Positions 42,638 to 51,515 of a stretch of 64,000 nt of DNA are shown here, in pieces. How positions within the stretch are numbered: position 1 is the stretch's first letter; each line of letters begins with the position of its first letter. The position numbers and the translations under genes were made by a program. The DNA comes from Nitrososphaerota archaeon (GTDB lineage Archaea; Thermoproteota; Nitrososphaeria; Nitrososphaerales; Nitrosopumilaceae): NCBI GenBank assembly GCA_028866655.1, contig JAGWHQ010000005.1, forward strand, positions 1-64,000, written 5' to 3'. The notes below the pieces were generated by a model. That model saw only the letters and a program-made list of their open reading frames with translations, searched no databases and was not told the DNA's origin.

Positions 42638-44107
42638 TTAGGCTTTGTTTTTTATTAAAGCATTTACTACATTTTCCAGATTCCCAATTGCTTCTCTTAC
42701 TTCATTGGTTCTCTTTCTTGTACCTGTTTCATATGCCTGGATCTTTCTTTTCCTATCGGCAACCATTCTTTTCTGTTCATGTGTACCAGAAGATCCTTGC
42801 GAGCGTCTAGTTTCAAGGGATGATTCAGGAGTTGTTGACTGGATAATTTTGTAAAGATCCTTTGAATCAATTTCGTTAGATGGAATTGTTTTCTGTACTT
42901 CAGATATAGATAATTCAGTTAGAGATTTTTTTGAATTAGCAGCTATTTGCACTAGATGTCCAACTATTTTGTGTGACACTCTAAACGGTATTCCTTTTCT
43001 GACCAAATGTTCTGCAATATCAAGAGAGATAGAAAATCCGCCATCAATTGCTTGTCGTAGTTTTTTTTCATTTACAGTCATCGTTTTAAGAAGAGAATTA
43101 ATGACAATCAATGACGATATTACTATTTTTGAAGTTGGCCAAATTGAGACTTTGATTTGCTGAAGATCCCTATTGTATCCAGATGGAAGACCCTTTAGAT
43201 TTGATAATATTGCCATCTGATAGCCTATTACTTGAGCAGTTTTCCCACGGACTAGTTCAAGTATATCAGGATTTTTCTTTTGTGGCATGACACTTGATGT
43301 AGAAGTAAATTTATCTGATAATTCAAGAAAAGAAAATTCTGAAGTAGACCATATGATAAAATCTTCTGCCATCCTACTCAAATTTGTCATCAGGATGGAA
43401 GAGTCACTCACATATTCTGCAACAAAGTCTCTTGATGAAGTTGCATCAATTGAATTCTCAACTAGTCCTTTGAATCCAAGCATTTTTGCAGTAGATTGTC
43501 TGTCAATTGGAATGCTTGTTCCTCCAACAGGGCCTGCACCAAGAGGAGATTCATTGATTCTACCATATGTGCCATAGAATCTGTCAAGATCGCGAAATAG
43601 AGCATCAGCATATGCCAAAAGAACATGAGAGAACAATCCAACCTGAGCCTGTTGTAGATGAGTATACAGAGGCACAATCGTATTCTGATGTTTTTCTGCC
43701 ATTTGTATCAGTGTAGATATAGTTTCGTTTAAGCAAAAACAGACAATATTGATATCATCACGAATCTTCATACGTATGTCAAGTGTGACTTGATCATTTC
43801 TGGAGCGTGCAGTATGCATCTTTCCACCAGCATCTTTTCCGGCTTTTTGTATCACTAGAGATTCAATTAGCTCATGAATGTCTTCTGCTTCTGACTTTGC
43901 AGAAAAATTTTCTTTTTTGAGTTTTTCCAGAGCACCAAGAATCTTTGCTGCTTCTGTTTTTGTAATTATTTTATTATCAAAAAGCATCAGTGTGTGAGCT
44001 TGGCTTCCAAGTATATCATACAATGCAATTTGAAAGTCGTCTGAAATTGATGATAAAAATTCCAATGTGTTTTCATCTAGTTTTCCTTCTAATCTAGATC
44101 TGTACAT
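42638..44107 (-). CDS. argH: Argininosuccinate lyase
   Basis: I start at MYRSRLEGKLD (44107); the track start at 44140 lies in the promoter. The family signature is GSSIMPQKKNP-like (TSSVMPQKKNPDILELVRGKT, about 276), with the SPLGAGPVGGTSIPIDRQSTAKMLGF and TARSRNDQVTLDIRM (about 107) motifs. It splits argininosuccinate into arginine and fumarate. It is divergent from a DUF59 gene and shares a TATA-like element with it. Confidence 0.94.
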   Translation of the reverse strand: MYRSRLEGKLDENTLEFLSSISDDFQIALYDILGSQAHTLMLFDNKIITKTEAAKILGALEKLKKENFSAKSEAEDIHELIESLVIQKAGKDAGGKMHTARSRNDQVTLDIRMKIRDDINIVCFCLNETISTLIQMAEKHQNTIVPLYTHLQQAQVGLFSHVLLAYADALFRDLDRFYGTYGRINESPLGAGPVGGTSIPIDRQSTAKMLGFKGLVENSIDATSSRDFVAEYVSDSSILMTNLSRMAEDFIIWSTSEFSFLELSDKFTSTSSVMPQKKNPDILELVRGKTAQVIGYQMAILSNLKGLPSGYNRDLQQIKVSIWPTSKIVISSLIVINSLLKTMTVNEKKLRQAIDGGFSISLDIAEHLVRKGIPFRVSHKIVGHLVQIAANSKKSLTELSISEVQKTIPSNEIDSKDLYKIIQSTTPESSLETRRSQGSSGTHEQKRMVADRKRKIQAYETGTRKRTNEVREAIGNLENVVNALIKNKA

Positions 44108-44127
44108 CAATTTAGGAAATAGAATGG

Positions 44128-44137
44128 TTATATATAG
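44128..44137. promoter_or_regulatory. Shared TATA element of argH and the DUF59 gene
   Basis: The near-palindrome ttatatatag is centred at 44132.5, exactly midway between the argH start (44107, minus) and the DUF59 start (44158, plus). Each start is 25-26 nt from its centre, which fits leaderless transcripts running outward from one TATA box. Confidence 0.6.
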
Positions 44138-44157
44138 CATAGACGCTTTTTTGATTT

Positions 44158-44478
44158 ATGTCACAGGCATCTCAAGACCTGAGAAGACAAATTTTTGATG
44201 AACTAACAAAAGTAGTTGATCCAGAAATAAATGTCTCAATAATGGAACTTGAACTAGTTGATAACATCGACATTGCAGGATCCGAAGTTAAAATTGATCT
44301 GCATTTGACCAGCCCGTTTTGTCCAGCAATATTTGGATTTAAGATTGCGCAAGACGTACACGACAACTTGCTGAAGATAGATGGAATCAACGATGTAAAA
44401 GTAAACGTTTCAAATCATTTCATGGCAGAAGCCATAAACAATCAAGTAAACACTAGCAAGAATCCTAAAAAGCCTTAA
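44158..44478 (+). CDS. DUF59 (MIP18/SufT-like) iron-sulfur assembly protein
   Basis: The 106-residue protein has the DUF59 core: LTKVVDPEINVSIMELELVDNIDI (the VxDPE motif), then HLTSPFCPAIFGFKIAQDV with the conserved Cys in the T-x-x-x-C position, and INDVKVNVS. The family helps insert iron-sulfur clusters into target proteins. Many Fe-S proteins are encoded here (SdhB just downstream and convergent, NuoB, NuoI, two ferredoxins, Rli1). Confidence 0.85.
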   Translation: MSQASQDLRRQIFDELTKVVDPEINVSIMELELVDNIDIAGSEVKIDLHLTSPFCPAIFGFKIAQDVHDNLLKIDGINDVKVNVSNHFMAEAINNQVNTSKNPKKP

Positions 44479-44482
44479 AATT

Positions 44483-45253
44483 TTATTTTCTAAATCCTAA
44501 AAGATAACCCCTGAGCAATTGTATTGCCATTGCAGGGTCTACACCTTTTGGACAAACGTGACTACAGGATCCAGCAAAGTGACATCGCCATATACCATGA
44601 GAGTCATCCACAATTTTTAGCCGGTCATCTTTTCCTTTATCCCTATTATCTGCCACATACCTATAGGCTTGTGCGAGCCCTTGAGGACCAATAAATGACT
44701 CATCGGTAGCCATTGTTGGACATGCAGAGTTACACAAGCCACATTTTATACAATAAGAGAACTGGAGAAACTTTTCAAGATCTTGTGGTGTTTGTACGAA
44801 TTCCTTGGATTCTGGTGTTACTTCAGAATCTTCTCTGATTATGAAGGGTTTCATTTTTTTATGATTTGAGATTAATTGTTTGAAATCAACTGCAAGATCT
44901 CGTATTATTGGAAAGTTGTTCATTGGTTCAACAGTTATTACATTTGAGTTCAGTTCGGAGATCTTTGTGTAACATGCAAGTGCTGGCCTTCCATTGATTT
45001 TCATTCCACAGGAACCACATGATGCTTGTCTACAGGAATATCTCACTGCTAGAGAGTGGTCAAAGTTTTGCTTTACATACAATATTGCCTCCAAGACTGT
45101 AGTCCATTTCTGAACTGGAATTTGAAATTCTGAAAATGACAGTTCTTGTTCAGCAGATGGATTTGACCTAGCTATTCTAAGAGTGATAGTATTTGGCTGA
45201 CTAGTTTTTGTATTTGATGCCTCAGATGGTTTTGGTACTTCTACAACTGCCAC
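44483..45253 (-). CDS. sdhB: Succinate dehydrogenase iron-sulfur subunit
   Basis: The 256-residue protein has a plant-type [2Fe-2S] motif (SCRQASCGSCGMKINGRPALAC), a [4Fe-4S] motif (CIKCGLCNSACP) and a third cluster motif (CHFAGSCSHVCPKGVDP). These match SdhB and pass electrons from SdhA to the membrane. A hydrophilic N-terminal stretch (about 1-25) precedes the domain. It is the last gene of the operon. Confidence 0.96.
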   Translation of the reverse strand: MAVVEVPKPSEASNTKTSQPNTITLRIARSNPSAEQELSFSEFQIPVQKWTTVLEAILYVKQNFDHSLAVRYSCRQASCGSCGMKINGRPALACYTKISELNSNVITVEPMNNFPIIRDLAVDFKQLISNHKKMKPFIIREDSEVTPESKEFVQTPQDLEKFLQFSYCIKCGLCNSACPTMATDESFIGPQGLAQAYRYVADNRDKGKDDRLKIVDDSHGIWRCHFAGSCSHVCPKGVDPAMAIQLLRGYLLGFRK

Positions 45254-45255
45254 GT

Positions 45256-45600
45256 CTAAGAAACCCCCATTCCCGCCATCAATATAGTTCTTGAGCCATA
45301 TGCAATCAATACAGCCATGGCTGCAAGAGATCCATAGTTGATCATTTTTTCATATGTGGAACCTTGCTTTAATTCCAAGAGAATTACTCGAAGACCATTA
45401 AAGCCATGTACTGAAAGCAGAATCAGTATAGCTTCGAGCATCAGTGCATATGGAAGAAAATGATAGTTTGCAATTACATTTTGATATTGTAATGAATCAG
45501 AAAACTTTTGTGACATTCTCATCAATATGTGTACAGCTACAAGTGCCACAGCTCCCAATGCTGTCCCATAATGTATTTTCATGATGATACTTTCGCGCAT
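45256..45600 (-). CDS. sdhD: Succinate dehydrogenase membrane anchor
   Basis: I start at MRESIIMKIHYG (45600), one base after the sdhC stop; the track start at 45630 would overlap sdhC by 29 bases. Three membrane helices are visible (about 8-25, 45-65, 85-105). The operon position between sdhC and sdhB, and a His in the first helix (VHILMRM), fit a cytochrome b anchor. Sequence conservation in this subunit is low, so the call rests on context. Confidence 0.82.
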   Translation of the reverse strand: MRESIIMKIHYGTALGAVALVAVHILMRMSQKFSDSLQYQNVIANYHFLPYALMLEAILILLSVHGFNGLRVILLELKQGSTYEKMINYGSLAAMAVLIAYGSRTILMAGMGVS

Positions 45601-45601
45601 C

Positions 45602-46036
45602 TTAATCACCAAGTAGTACAGATGCACCATACATCATGGCTAATGCTGCAAGAGCAATTGAGACCCATATGCAAAGTCTTTGTTTATAGTTAAGTGATGC
45701 TGCTTTGTATGGGTATTCTGGTTGTCCAGGTTTTCCAACCCCTATACCCCCGTGGCCAAGCATGACTCGAATTCCATTTGCAGTGTGGAACACACACATG
45801 CCAATCACCAATGTAAGAAAGATATGTCCTTGTGTAGTTTGTGTAAATTCTAGCATCTTGTCCCAGGCTATTTTTCCATTGACAATAGTGCTGGTTTCAT
45901 AAATGTGACCTATCAAATATGCAAGTAATCCAAGTCCACTTAGTCGTTGTAACCAATATGCAACACGTTCTATCCCATATCGAGTGGGATTTGCCATTCC
46001 CTTTATGCCTTCACGGTTTGACAATCTTTCTGCCAC
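45602..46036 (-). CDS. sdhC: Succinate dehydrogenase cytochrome b subunit
   Basis: The 144-residue protein has three membrane helices: about 30-48 (RLSGLGLLAYLIGHIYE), 70-92 (HIFLTLVIGMCVFHTANGIRVML) and 120-140. His residues in HIYE and FHTANGIRVML are likely heme ligands. The RLSGLGLL motif (S-G pattern near the quinone site) matches SdhC. It overlaps the sdhA stop by one base; MANPTRYGIERV is an alternative start. Confidence 0.9.
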   Translation of the reverse strand: MAERLSNREGIKGMANPTRYGIERVAYWLQRLSGLGLLAYLIGHIYETSTIVNGKIAWDKMLEFTQTTQGHIFLTLVIGMCVFHTANGIRVMLGHGGIGVGKPGQPEYPYKAASLNYKQRLCIWVSIALAALAMMYGASVLLGD

Positions 46037-47748
46037 TAGTATTTCCTCTCCACTGGCTTGTATTTAGTAATAGTTACTGGATGTGTCTTTAGAACCGGCT
46101 CCTTTGTATCATAATACACAAGAGTGTGGTGTAGAAAGTTCTTATCGTCCCTATCAGGGTAATCAACTCTTGAATGTGCTCCTCTTGATTCCTTTCTTGC
46201 AATTGCACCCATTAGAATAACTTCAGCAACACGGAACATTGAATCAAGTTCCATGACGTTTGTAAAGTTCGTGTTATACTCTTTGGCTTTATCATCAACG
46301 TGTTTCCAAGTTTTCTTCTGTAGTTGTCTCACTTGTTTTAATCCCTCGACTAGATCATTTTCAGTCCTAAAGACATAAGCCTTTGAATTCATGATATCAG
46401 TTAGTTCTTGACGTACTTCGTATGGATTTACACTTCCACTCCCTCTAAAAATTCCATCATAGATTCTTTTTTCTTCAGTAGCAATCAAATGCATCGGGAA
46501 AGGTGGTTGCGATTTTCCCTCAAGAACATATTTTGCAGCAAGTTCTCCAGTAATCTTTCCCCAAACAAGACACTCTGCTGTTGAGTTTGCTCCCAACCTA
46601 TTTGCTCCGTGTACACTATTACATGCAACTTCTCCAGCTGCCCATATTCCTTGTATCTCTGTTGCACCATCAATGTTAGTATGAATTCCACCCATCATGT
46701 AATGACATACAGGTCTTACGTCAATTGGTTCAGTGATTGGATCTACTCCAGAGAATTTTAGTGAGATTTCTCGAATTGCAGGTAATTTTCCAATGAGCAC
46801 TTCTTTGCCAAGGTGTGTAAGATCTAATTTTAGACACTCCACTCCAGTTTCATTTTTGAATCCTCTACCTTCATTAATTTCAGTCATCATTGCACGAGAA
46901 ACAACATCTCTTGAGGCAAGCTCAAGTTTGGTTGGTGCATATTTTTTCATAAATCGTTCCCCATCCTTATTTATCAGATATCCACCTTCACCTCTTGCAC
47001 CCTCTGTGATCAGAATTCCAGACGGCAATATTCCAGTTGGATGAAATTGAACAAACTCCATATCTTTTAATGCCATTCCAGCACGATATGCCATATCTAA
47101 TCCATCAGGGGTTGAAGCTAATGCGTAAGTTGAAAAACTATAGACTCGTCCAGCTCCACCGGTTGCAATGATTAATGCTTTTGCCTTGAAGGTATAGAAA
47201 TTACCGCTTGCTAGTTCGATTGCTGTAATACCACAGAAACGTTGACCGTCATGAATTACAGATGTGACAAACCATTCATTGTAAAATTCAATGTTATCAA
47301 ATTTCTGACATGTATCATAGAGAGTCTGCATCTCGTAAAAACCAACTTTATCTTGAGCATATGTTGCACGATTAAAGCTGTAACCTCCAAAAGCTCTCTG
47401 ACCAATTCTTCCATCTTCTCTTCTTGACCATGGCATTCCCCAATGTTCTAATTGGTATACTTCAGATGGCATTTCTTGAACAAGTCTTTCGATTACATCT
47501 TGATCTCCAAGAAAGTCACTTCCTTTTACAGTATCATATACATGGGATTCAATAGAATCTCCTTCTTCAGGATATAAAACAGCGGCTGTTCCACCTTCTG
47601 CAGATACAGAATGTGAACGCATGACTTGAAGTTTTGAAACAACTCCAATCTTGATCGTTGAACTTACTTTTGATGCTTGAATTGCTGCTCTAAGACCAGC
47701 AAGGCCAGAACCTACTATCAAGAGATCAAGTTCTATGCTGTTGACCAT
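46036..47748 (-). CDS. sdhA: Succinate dehydrogenase flavoprotein subunit
   Basis: The 570-residue protein has the FAD motif IVGSGLAGLRAAIQA and the covalent-FAD His region RSHSVSAEGGTAA. The catalytic segments EFVQFHPTGILPSG and SRDVVSRAM are present, as are GGAGRVYSFSTYA and HGANRLGANSTAECLVWG. It oxidises succinate to fumarate, or the reverse. The 242-nt gap upstream, to the divergent lyase gene, is A+T rich and holds only promoters that I can see. Confidence 0.96.
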   Translation of the reverse strand: MVNSIELDLLIVGSGLAGLRAAIQASKVSSTIKIGVVSKLQVMRSHSVSAEGGTAAVLYPEEGDSIESHVYDTVKGSDFLGDQDVIERLVQEMPSEVYQLEHWGMPWSRREDGRIGQRAFGGYSFNRATYAQDKVGFYEMQTLYDTCQKFDNIEFYNEWFVTSVIHDGQRFCGITAIELASGNFYTFKAKALIIATGGAGRVYSFSTYALASTPDGLDMAYRAGMALKDMEFVQFHPTGILPSGILITEGARGEGGYLINKDGERFMKKYAPTKLELASRDVVSRAMMTEINEGRGFKNETGVECLKLDLTHLGKEVLIGKLPAIREISLKFSGVDPITEPIDVRPVCHYMMGGIHTNIDGATEIQGIWAAGEVACNSVHGANRLGANSTAECLVWGKITGELAAKYVLEGKSQPPFPMHLIATEEKRIYDGIFRGSGSVNPYEVRQELTDIMNSKAYVFRTENDLVEGLKQVRQLQKKTWKHVDDKAKEYNTNFTNVMELDSMFRVAEVILMGAIARKESRGAHSRVDYPDRDDKNFLHHTLVYYDTKEPVLKTHPVTITKYKPVERKY

Positions 47749-47990
47749 TATTCGACATTCTCCTTTCCACGCTTCATAAATATGTCTTGTGAAGGATTTT
47801 AATCAGAATATATTACTATTATGCAAGTCTAGAGATAGTTTTGAGCCTCCACTAGAGATTTGACTTGCAGAAGATTTTCAATATATTTCACAAGTTGTTG
47901 AAAAATATTTCAATCAGAAAAAGTCATGACTAGAAAAAATGTCAAAGATTGACTAAGCAATAAATAATTGTAGAATGATATAAGCCGCAG

Positions 47991-48851
47991 TTGACAGGTA
48001 TTAGAAAATTATTACTAGACAAATCAAAACCTCTTGTTTTTCCCGGGGTTTATGATGCAATAACTGCAAGAATAGCTCAAAAAGCAGGTTTTGAAGCAAT
48101 GTTTCAGACAGGATATGGAACATCAGCAGCACTTCTTGGCATGCCAGACTACGGGTTCATAGGATCCACTGAGACAATTGAAAATGCAAGAAGAATATGC
48201 AAGTCAGTATCTGTTCCAGTCATAGTAGATGCGGACACAGGCTATGGTAATCCATTAAGCGTGTGGAAACTTGTAAATGAACTTGAATCAGTTGGGGCAT
48301 CTGGTATATTTCTTGAAGACCAAAAATGGCCAAAAAGATGTGGACACATGTCAGGCAAAGAAGTAATTCCGAAAGAAGAATATGCCGAAAAACTTCGTGC
48401 AGCTGTTGATGCTAGAAAAAGTAAGGATTTCATAATTGTTGCCAGAACAGATGCACGGGCAACTGAAGGTCTTGATGCAGCAATAGAGAGAGGTCTACTT
48501 TACAAAGAGATTGGTGCAGATGCAATTTTTGTTGAAGCACCCAAATCAGTTGAAGAAATGAAAAAAATAGGCAAATCAATCAAGGCACCTCTGGTTGCAA
48601 ACATGATAGAAGGTGGAGCGACTCCTGTTCTCTCATCCAAGGAATTACATAAGATGGGATTCAATCTCATTTTGTATCCATTATCTGTGCTCTATGCAAA
48701 TACATTTGCAACGTTAAAGATTCTCAAAGAATTGAAAAAAACCGGAACGACTCTAAAGCTGAAAAAATCTCTTGTAAATTTTGATGAGTTCAATAACATT
48801 GTAGATCTTTCCAGATTCAAGAAAATGGAAGATAAATATTCAACAAAATGA
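47991..48851 (+). CDS. Isocitrate lyase / PEP mutase family enzyme (methylisocitrate lyase-like)
   Basis: The 286-residue protein is a PrpB-sized member of the superfamily. The catalytic signature KRCGH is present (EDQKWPKRCGHMSGKEVI, about 116), together with the metal-binding VIVDADTGYG and RTDARA. PEP mutases lack KRCGH, so a lyase acting on a 2- or 3-carbon-substituted isocitrate or a similar C-C cleavage is more likely. The start is TTG 47991, with a TATA-like aataaataat about 28 nt upstream. It neighbours SDH; the physiological substrate is unknown. Confidence 0.85.
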   Translation: MTGIRKLLLDKSKPLVFPGVYDAITARIAQKAGFEAMFQTGYGTSAALLGMPDYGFIGSTETIENARRICKSVSVPVIVDADTGYGNPLSVWKLVNELESVGASGIFLEDQKWPKRCGHMSGKEVIPKEEYAEKLRAAVDARKSKDFIIVARTDARATEGLDAAIERGLLYKEIGADAIFVEAPKSVEEMKKIGKSIKAPLVANMIEGGATPVLSSKELHKMGFNLILYPLSVLYANTFATLKILKELKKTGTTLKLKKSLVNFDEFNNIVDLSRFKKMEDKYSTK

Positions 48852-48888
48852 GTGACAAAAAAGAAAAGAGTTTTTCAAGGTCTACTAT

Positions 48889-49173
48889 CTAAGAGTTTGT
48901 TCTCTTTACTTCTATTTCTATAGTAGAAACATTCCTAGAGCGTCCATCTTGTGATTGCATTTGTTCTGAACCTATCTTGATGTTTCCTACGGCATAGCCA
49001 GCATTTTCTGTTTTTCGTGCAATGATTTGAGCAACGTCGACGGCATGGCCGATACTAAGTCCTCGTGCCTTGATTGATATTTTTGGTTGGTTTGCCAACT
49101 GTATGAGCGCAGAAGTAACATACGACATAAGTGGCTTTTTTCCAATGTAGATAATGTCTCTAGATTCGGACAT
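48889..49173 (-). CDS. albA: DNA/RNA-binding protein Alba
   Basis: The 94-residue protein has the Alba pattern: DIIYIGKKPLMSYVTSALIQLANQPKISIKARGLSIGHAVDVAQIIARK, with Lys in the GKKP loop where Alba binds DNA and can be acetylated. The C-terminal beta hairpin (VGNIKIGSEQ, STIEIEVKRT) follows. Alba coats chromatin and also binds RNA. The start ATG at 49173 is 53 nt from the divergent next gene. Confidence 0.94.
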   Translation of the reverse strand: MSESRDIIYIGKKPLMSYVTSALIQLANQPKISIKARGLSIGHAVDVAQIIARKTENAGYAVGNIKIGSEQMQSQDGRSRNVSTIEIEVKRTNS

Positions 49174-49226
49174 GCGCTAACTACCATTTGGGATAATTTA
49201 AATCTAAGAATGAAAAATTCGAGGCA

Positions 49227-49634
49227 ATGAAGTTTTTGATATTCCTAATTTTTGCAATGACAGTAATTGGAGCCAGTTCTGCGTACGGATATGATGAATT
49301 GTCAGCATCAGACTTTAAGATAGTAAACTCTCTTGGTGAGGAAATTAAATCTCCTGTAGTTGATCAACAGCTCAACTTACAAACGTCATTGAAGAATTTG
49401 AGTGAAAAAAATATTGATTGGGCATACATAGTTCAAGTGATTAATTCAGATGGTGCAATTGTTGATCTCAATTATGCAACAGGATCTATTGCAAACAATC
49501 AAACTCTTGCTGCCGCACTGTCATGGATTCCAAGTGAAGCAGGAAACTACAAAATAGAGATATTTGTTTGGGATAATTTACGGGACATAAATCCACTTGC
49601 TCCCATGTCAACACATTCAATTACCGTAACTTGA
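49227..49634 (+). CDS. Secreted protein with an Ig-like beta domain, 135 aa
   Basis: The N-terminus is a signal peptide (MKFLIFLIFAMTVIGASSAYGYDE; cleavage near residue 21). The mature part is beta-rich with a DxxG-like repeat feel: NLQTSLKNLSEKNIDWAYIVQVINSDGAIVDLNYATGSI, then LSWIPSEAGNYKIEIFVWDNL. This resembles Ig-like cell-surface domains common in AOA surface proteins. The function is unknown. It ends just before tRNA-Ala on the other strand. Confidence 0.75.
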   Translation: MKFLIFLIFAMTVIGASSAYGYDELSASDFKIVNSLGEEIKSPVVDQQLNLQTSLKNLSEKNIDWAYIVQVINSDGAIVDLNYATGSIANNQTLAAALSWIPSEAGNYKIEIFVWDNLRDINPLAPMSTHSITVT

Positions 49635-49639
49635 AAAAG

Positions 49640-49713
49640 TGGACCGGGTGGGATTTGAACCCACGATCTCACCCATGCCAAGGGCGTATCCTACTAGGCT
49701 AGACGACCGGCCC
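49640..49713 (-). tRNA. tRNA-Ala (GGC)
   Basis: The 74-nt tRNA has acceptor GGGCCGG/CCGGTCC with the G3:U70 pair that identifies tRNA-Ala. The anticodon stem is CGCCC/GGGTG and its loop TTGGCAT has anticodon GGC. There is no intron, and CCA is not encoded. Confidence 0.93.
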
Positions 49714-49847
49714 ATATTCAACCAGAATATTGCATCTGATTTGCATTAACTTTTTTTGAGAGGTTATTAACGTTTAGTGTAAATCAAAAATTTAGAATGT
49801 GAAATAACAGCATAAGATATTTAACTATCTAAATCAAAAATCCTCGC

Positions 49848-50690
49848 GTGGTCGTAGACAGTAAAGCAATAATTTCATACATACAAATTCAGAAAGAAGA
49901 TTTAGCGGTTTTCAGATTCGTACCAAAAGAAGGTGGTGAAGTACCACAGTACAAAGCTGGACAGTTTCTCACACTCGGAGCACATGTACCAGCAGAAAAC
50001 AAGATAATTCGAAGAGCATACTCGATTGCATCAAATCCAGAAAACAGAAAATATATTGAATTATACATCAGATGGGTAAGAAAGCCACTTCCAGGACGTC
50101 TTACTACAGTATTGTTTAGTGCAAAAGAAGGAGATGAGATAATTTGGTTGAAACCTACAGGTCCTTTTACCATCGAAGAAAAAAAACCAGACGGTGAACC
50201 AGACAATAGAAGAATAGTTTGTCTTGGTGGTGGTACAGGTCTTGCACCGTTTCTCAGTTATGCAAAACATCTTCACGCAATAGGAAGTAAGAGAGAGATT
50301 GTAGTGTACCATGGTGCTAGTTATGTTGATGAACTAGGTTACAGAGACGAATTAACCAAACTAGAGGAGGAAAGTCTTGACAGAGGAAAAGACAAATGGA
50401 ATTTCAGATACAGAGCAACCATAAGCAGACCAGATGAATGGTTTAACAGAACATGGAATGGTCACAAAGGCAGAGTAGAAAGTTTCTTACAATCAAAAGA
50501 TGGAGAAACATCACCACTTGAAAAAATGGTCGGTGAGAAAATCACAAAGGATAACACAGTATTTTTCATTTGTGGTTGGCAAGGAACTATAGATGGTTGT
50601 CTAGATGTCTTGACACCAAAAGGTTTTGTAACAGAAAGAAGCAAGAGAGCAGACAAGAGCTTCGAAATAAAGTATGAATCATACGGCTAA
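49848..50690 (+). CDS. Ferredoxin-NADP+ reductase-like flavoprotein
   Basis: The 280-residue protein has a FAD-binding domain with the RxYS motif (RRAYSIAS, about 46) and GPFTI, then an NAD(P)-binding domain with VCLGGGTGLAPFLSYAKHL (about 125) and CGWQGTID near the C-terminus. It probably shuttles electrons between NAD(P)H and ferredoxin or another carrier. Two seven-iron ferredoxins are at 61.5-62.5 kb. The start is GTG 49848. Without biochemical data the direction and partner are open. Confidence 0.88.
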   Translation: MVVDSKAIISYIQIQKEDLAVFRFVPKEGGEVPQYKAGQFLTLGAHVPAENKIIRRAYSIASNPENRKYIELYIRWVRKPLPGRLTTVLFSAKEGDEIIWLKPTGPFTIEEKKPDGEPDNRRIVCLGGGTGLAPFLSYAKHLHAIGSKREIVVYHGASYVDELGYRDELTKLEEESLDRGKDKWNFRYRATISRPDEWFNRTWNGHKGRVESFLQSKDGETSPLEKMVGEKITKDNTVFFICGWQGTIDGCLDVLTPKGFVTERSKRADKSFEIKYESYG

Positions 50691-50740
50691 ACAAAATCGC
50701 CTTTGAAAGAATAATATTCTATTACCATAGCGAGTCTTAC

Positions 50741-50814
50741 AGGGACGTAGGTTAGCTTGGTAGACTGCCAGCCTCGGGCGCTGGATGTCGTGGGTTCAAG
50801 TCCCATCGTCCCTA
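50741..50814 (+). tRNA. tRNA-Pro (CGG)
   Basis: The 74-nt tRNA has acceptor AGGGACG/CGTCCCT, anticodon stem CCAGC/GCTGG and loop CTCGGGC. The anticodon is CGG with G37, typical of Pro. The discriminator is A, and no intron or CCA is seen. The A1-U72 pair at the end of the stem is unusual but paired. Confidence 0.9.
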
Positions 50815-50882
50815 TCCTTTTAGAGATTCATCACAATTTCAAATAAATGATTGAAATATGACACAAAAATACAGGAAAGCAG

Positions 50883-51479
50883 TTGACAATAGCAATCTAT
50901 CTTGCGCATTTGAATCCGGTTACCAAAGCACATGTGGAAATTATTAACGAATTAAAAAATGAAGGTCAAGTACGGGTTCTACCAGTCATATTCATGAAGA
51001 ACGGCAAGGAAATCAATAGTAGAAGTTTTCCTTTTACTTATGAGTTAAGAAAAAAAATGCTCCATGCAGTATTTGGTGATAGCATCACAGTTGTACCAAA
51101 TTATACATTTTATGCACCATTTGCAAAATACATGCCCCCAATGTTATCACCATATTCTTGGAAAATAAAAGGACAAATTTTGGACGGAGTAAAAACAGAT
51201 TATTTTACATACACTGGAGATAAAGCAGAGGGTTTCGTGCTCAAGTTATACGGTCTAAATCCCAAGGTAGGCAAAAGAAAGGAGACTTCAGCATCATCTG
51301 TAAAACAAAAGATGTTTGATGCAGCAATGGGAAAAGATACAGATTGGGAAAACTATGTTGAACCCGAAGTAGTACGAATCATACGTGAGAGTTGGGATGT
51401 TGTTAAAAAATTTGCAACTGCAGAGGATCTTACGTATAGAGTATTAGGAATGAAATTTCCTAGCATAGGATTTTGGTAG
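50883..51479 (+). CDS. Nucleotidyltransferase-like protein (cytidylyltransferase fold)
   Basis: The 198-residue protein begins TIAIYLAHLNPVTKAHVEIINEL, a form of the HxGH-type nucleotide-binding motif where the first His sits in AHLNP and the second in AHVEI. A later SASSVKQKMFDAAM has a helix-Ser pattern seen in NMN adenylyltransferase-like enzymes. The start is TTG. The substrate is unknown; NAD or another nucleotide cofactor is possible. Confidence 0.65.
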   Translation: MTIAIYLAHLNPVTKAHVEIINELKNEGQVRVLPVIFMKNGKEINSRSFPFTYELRKKMLHAVFGDSITVVPNYTFYAPFAKYMPPMLSPYSWKIKGQILDGVKTDYFTYTGDKAEGFVLKLYGLNPKVGKRKETSASSVKQKMFDAAMGKDTDWENYVEPEVVRIIRESWDVVKKFATAEDLTYRVLGMKFPSIGFW

Positions 51480-51515
51480 AAATAGATTAATTATAGACAG
51501 ATTCGGTTTTTCAAT

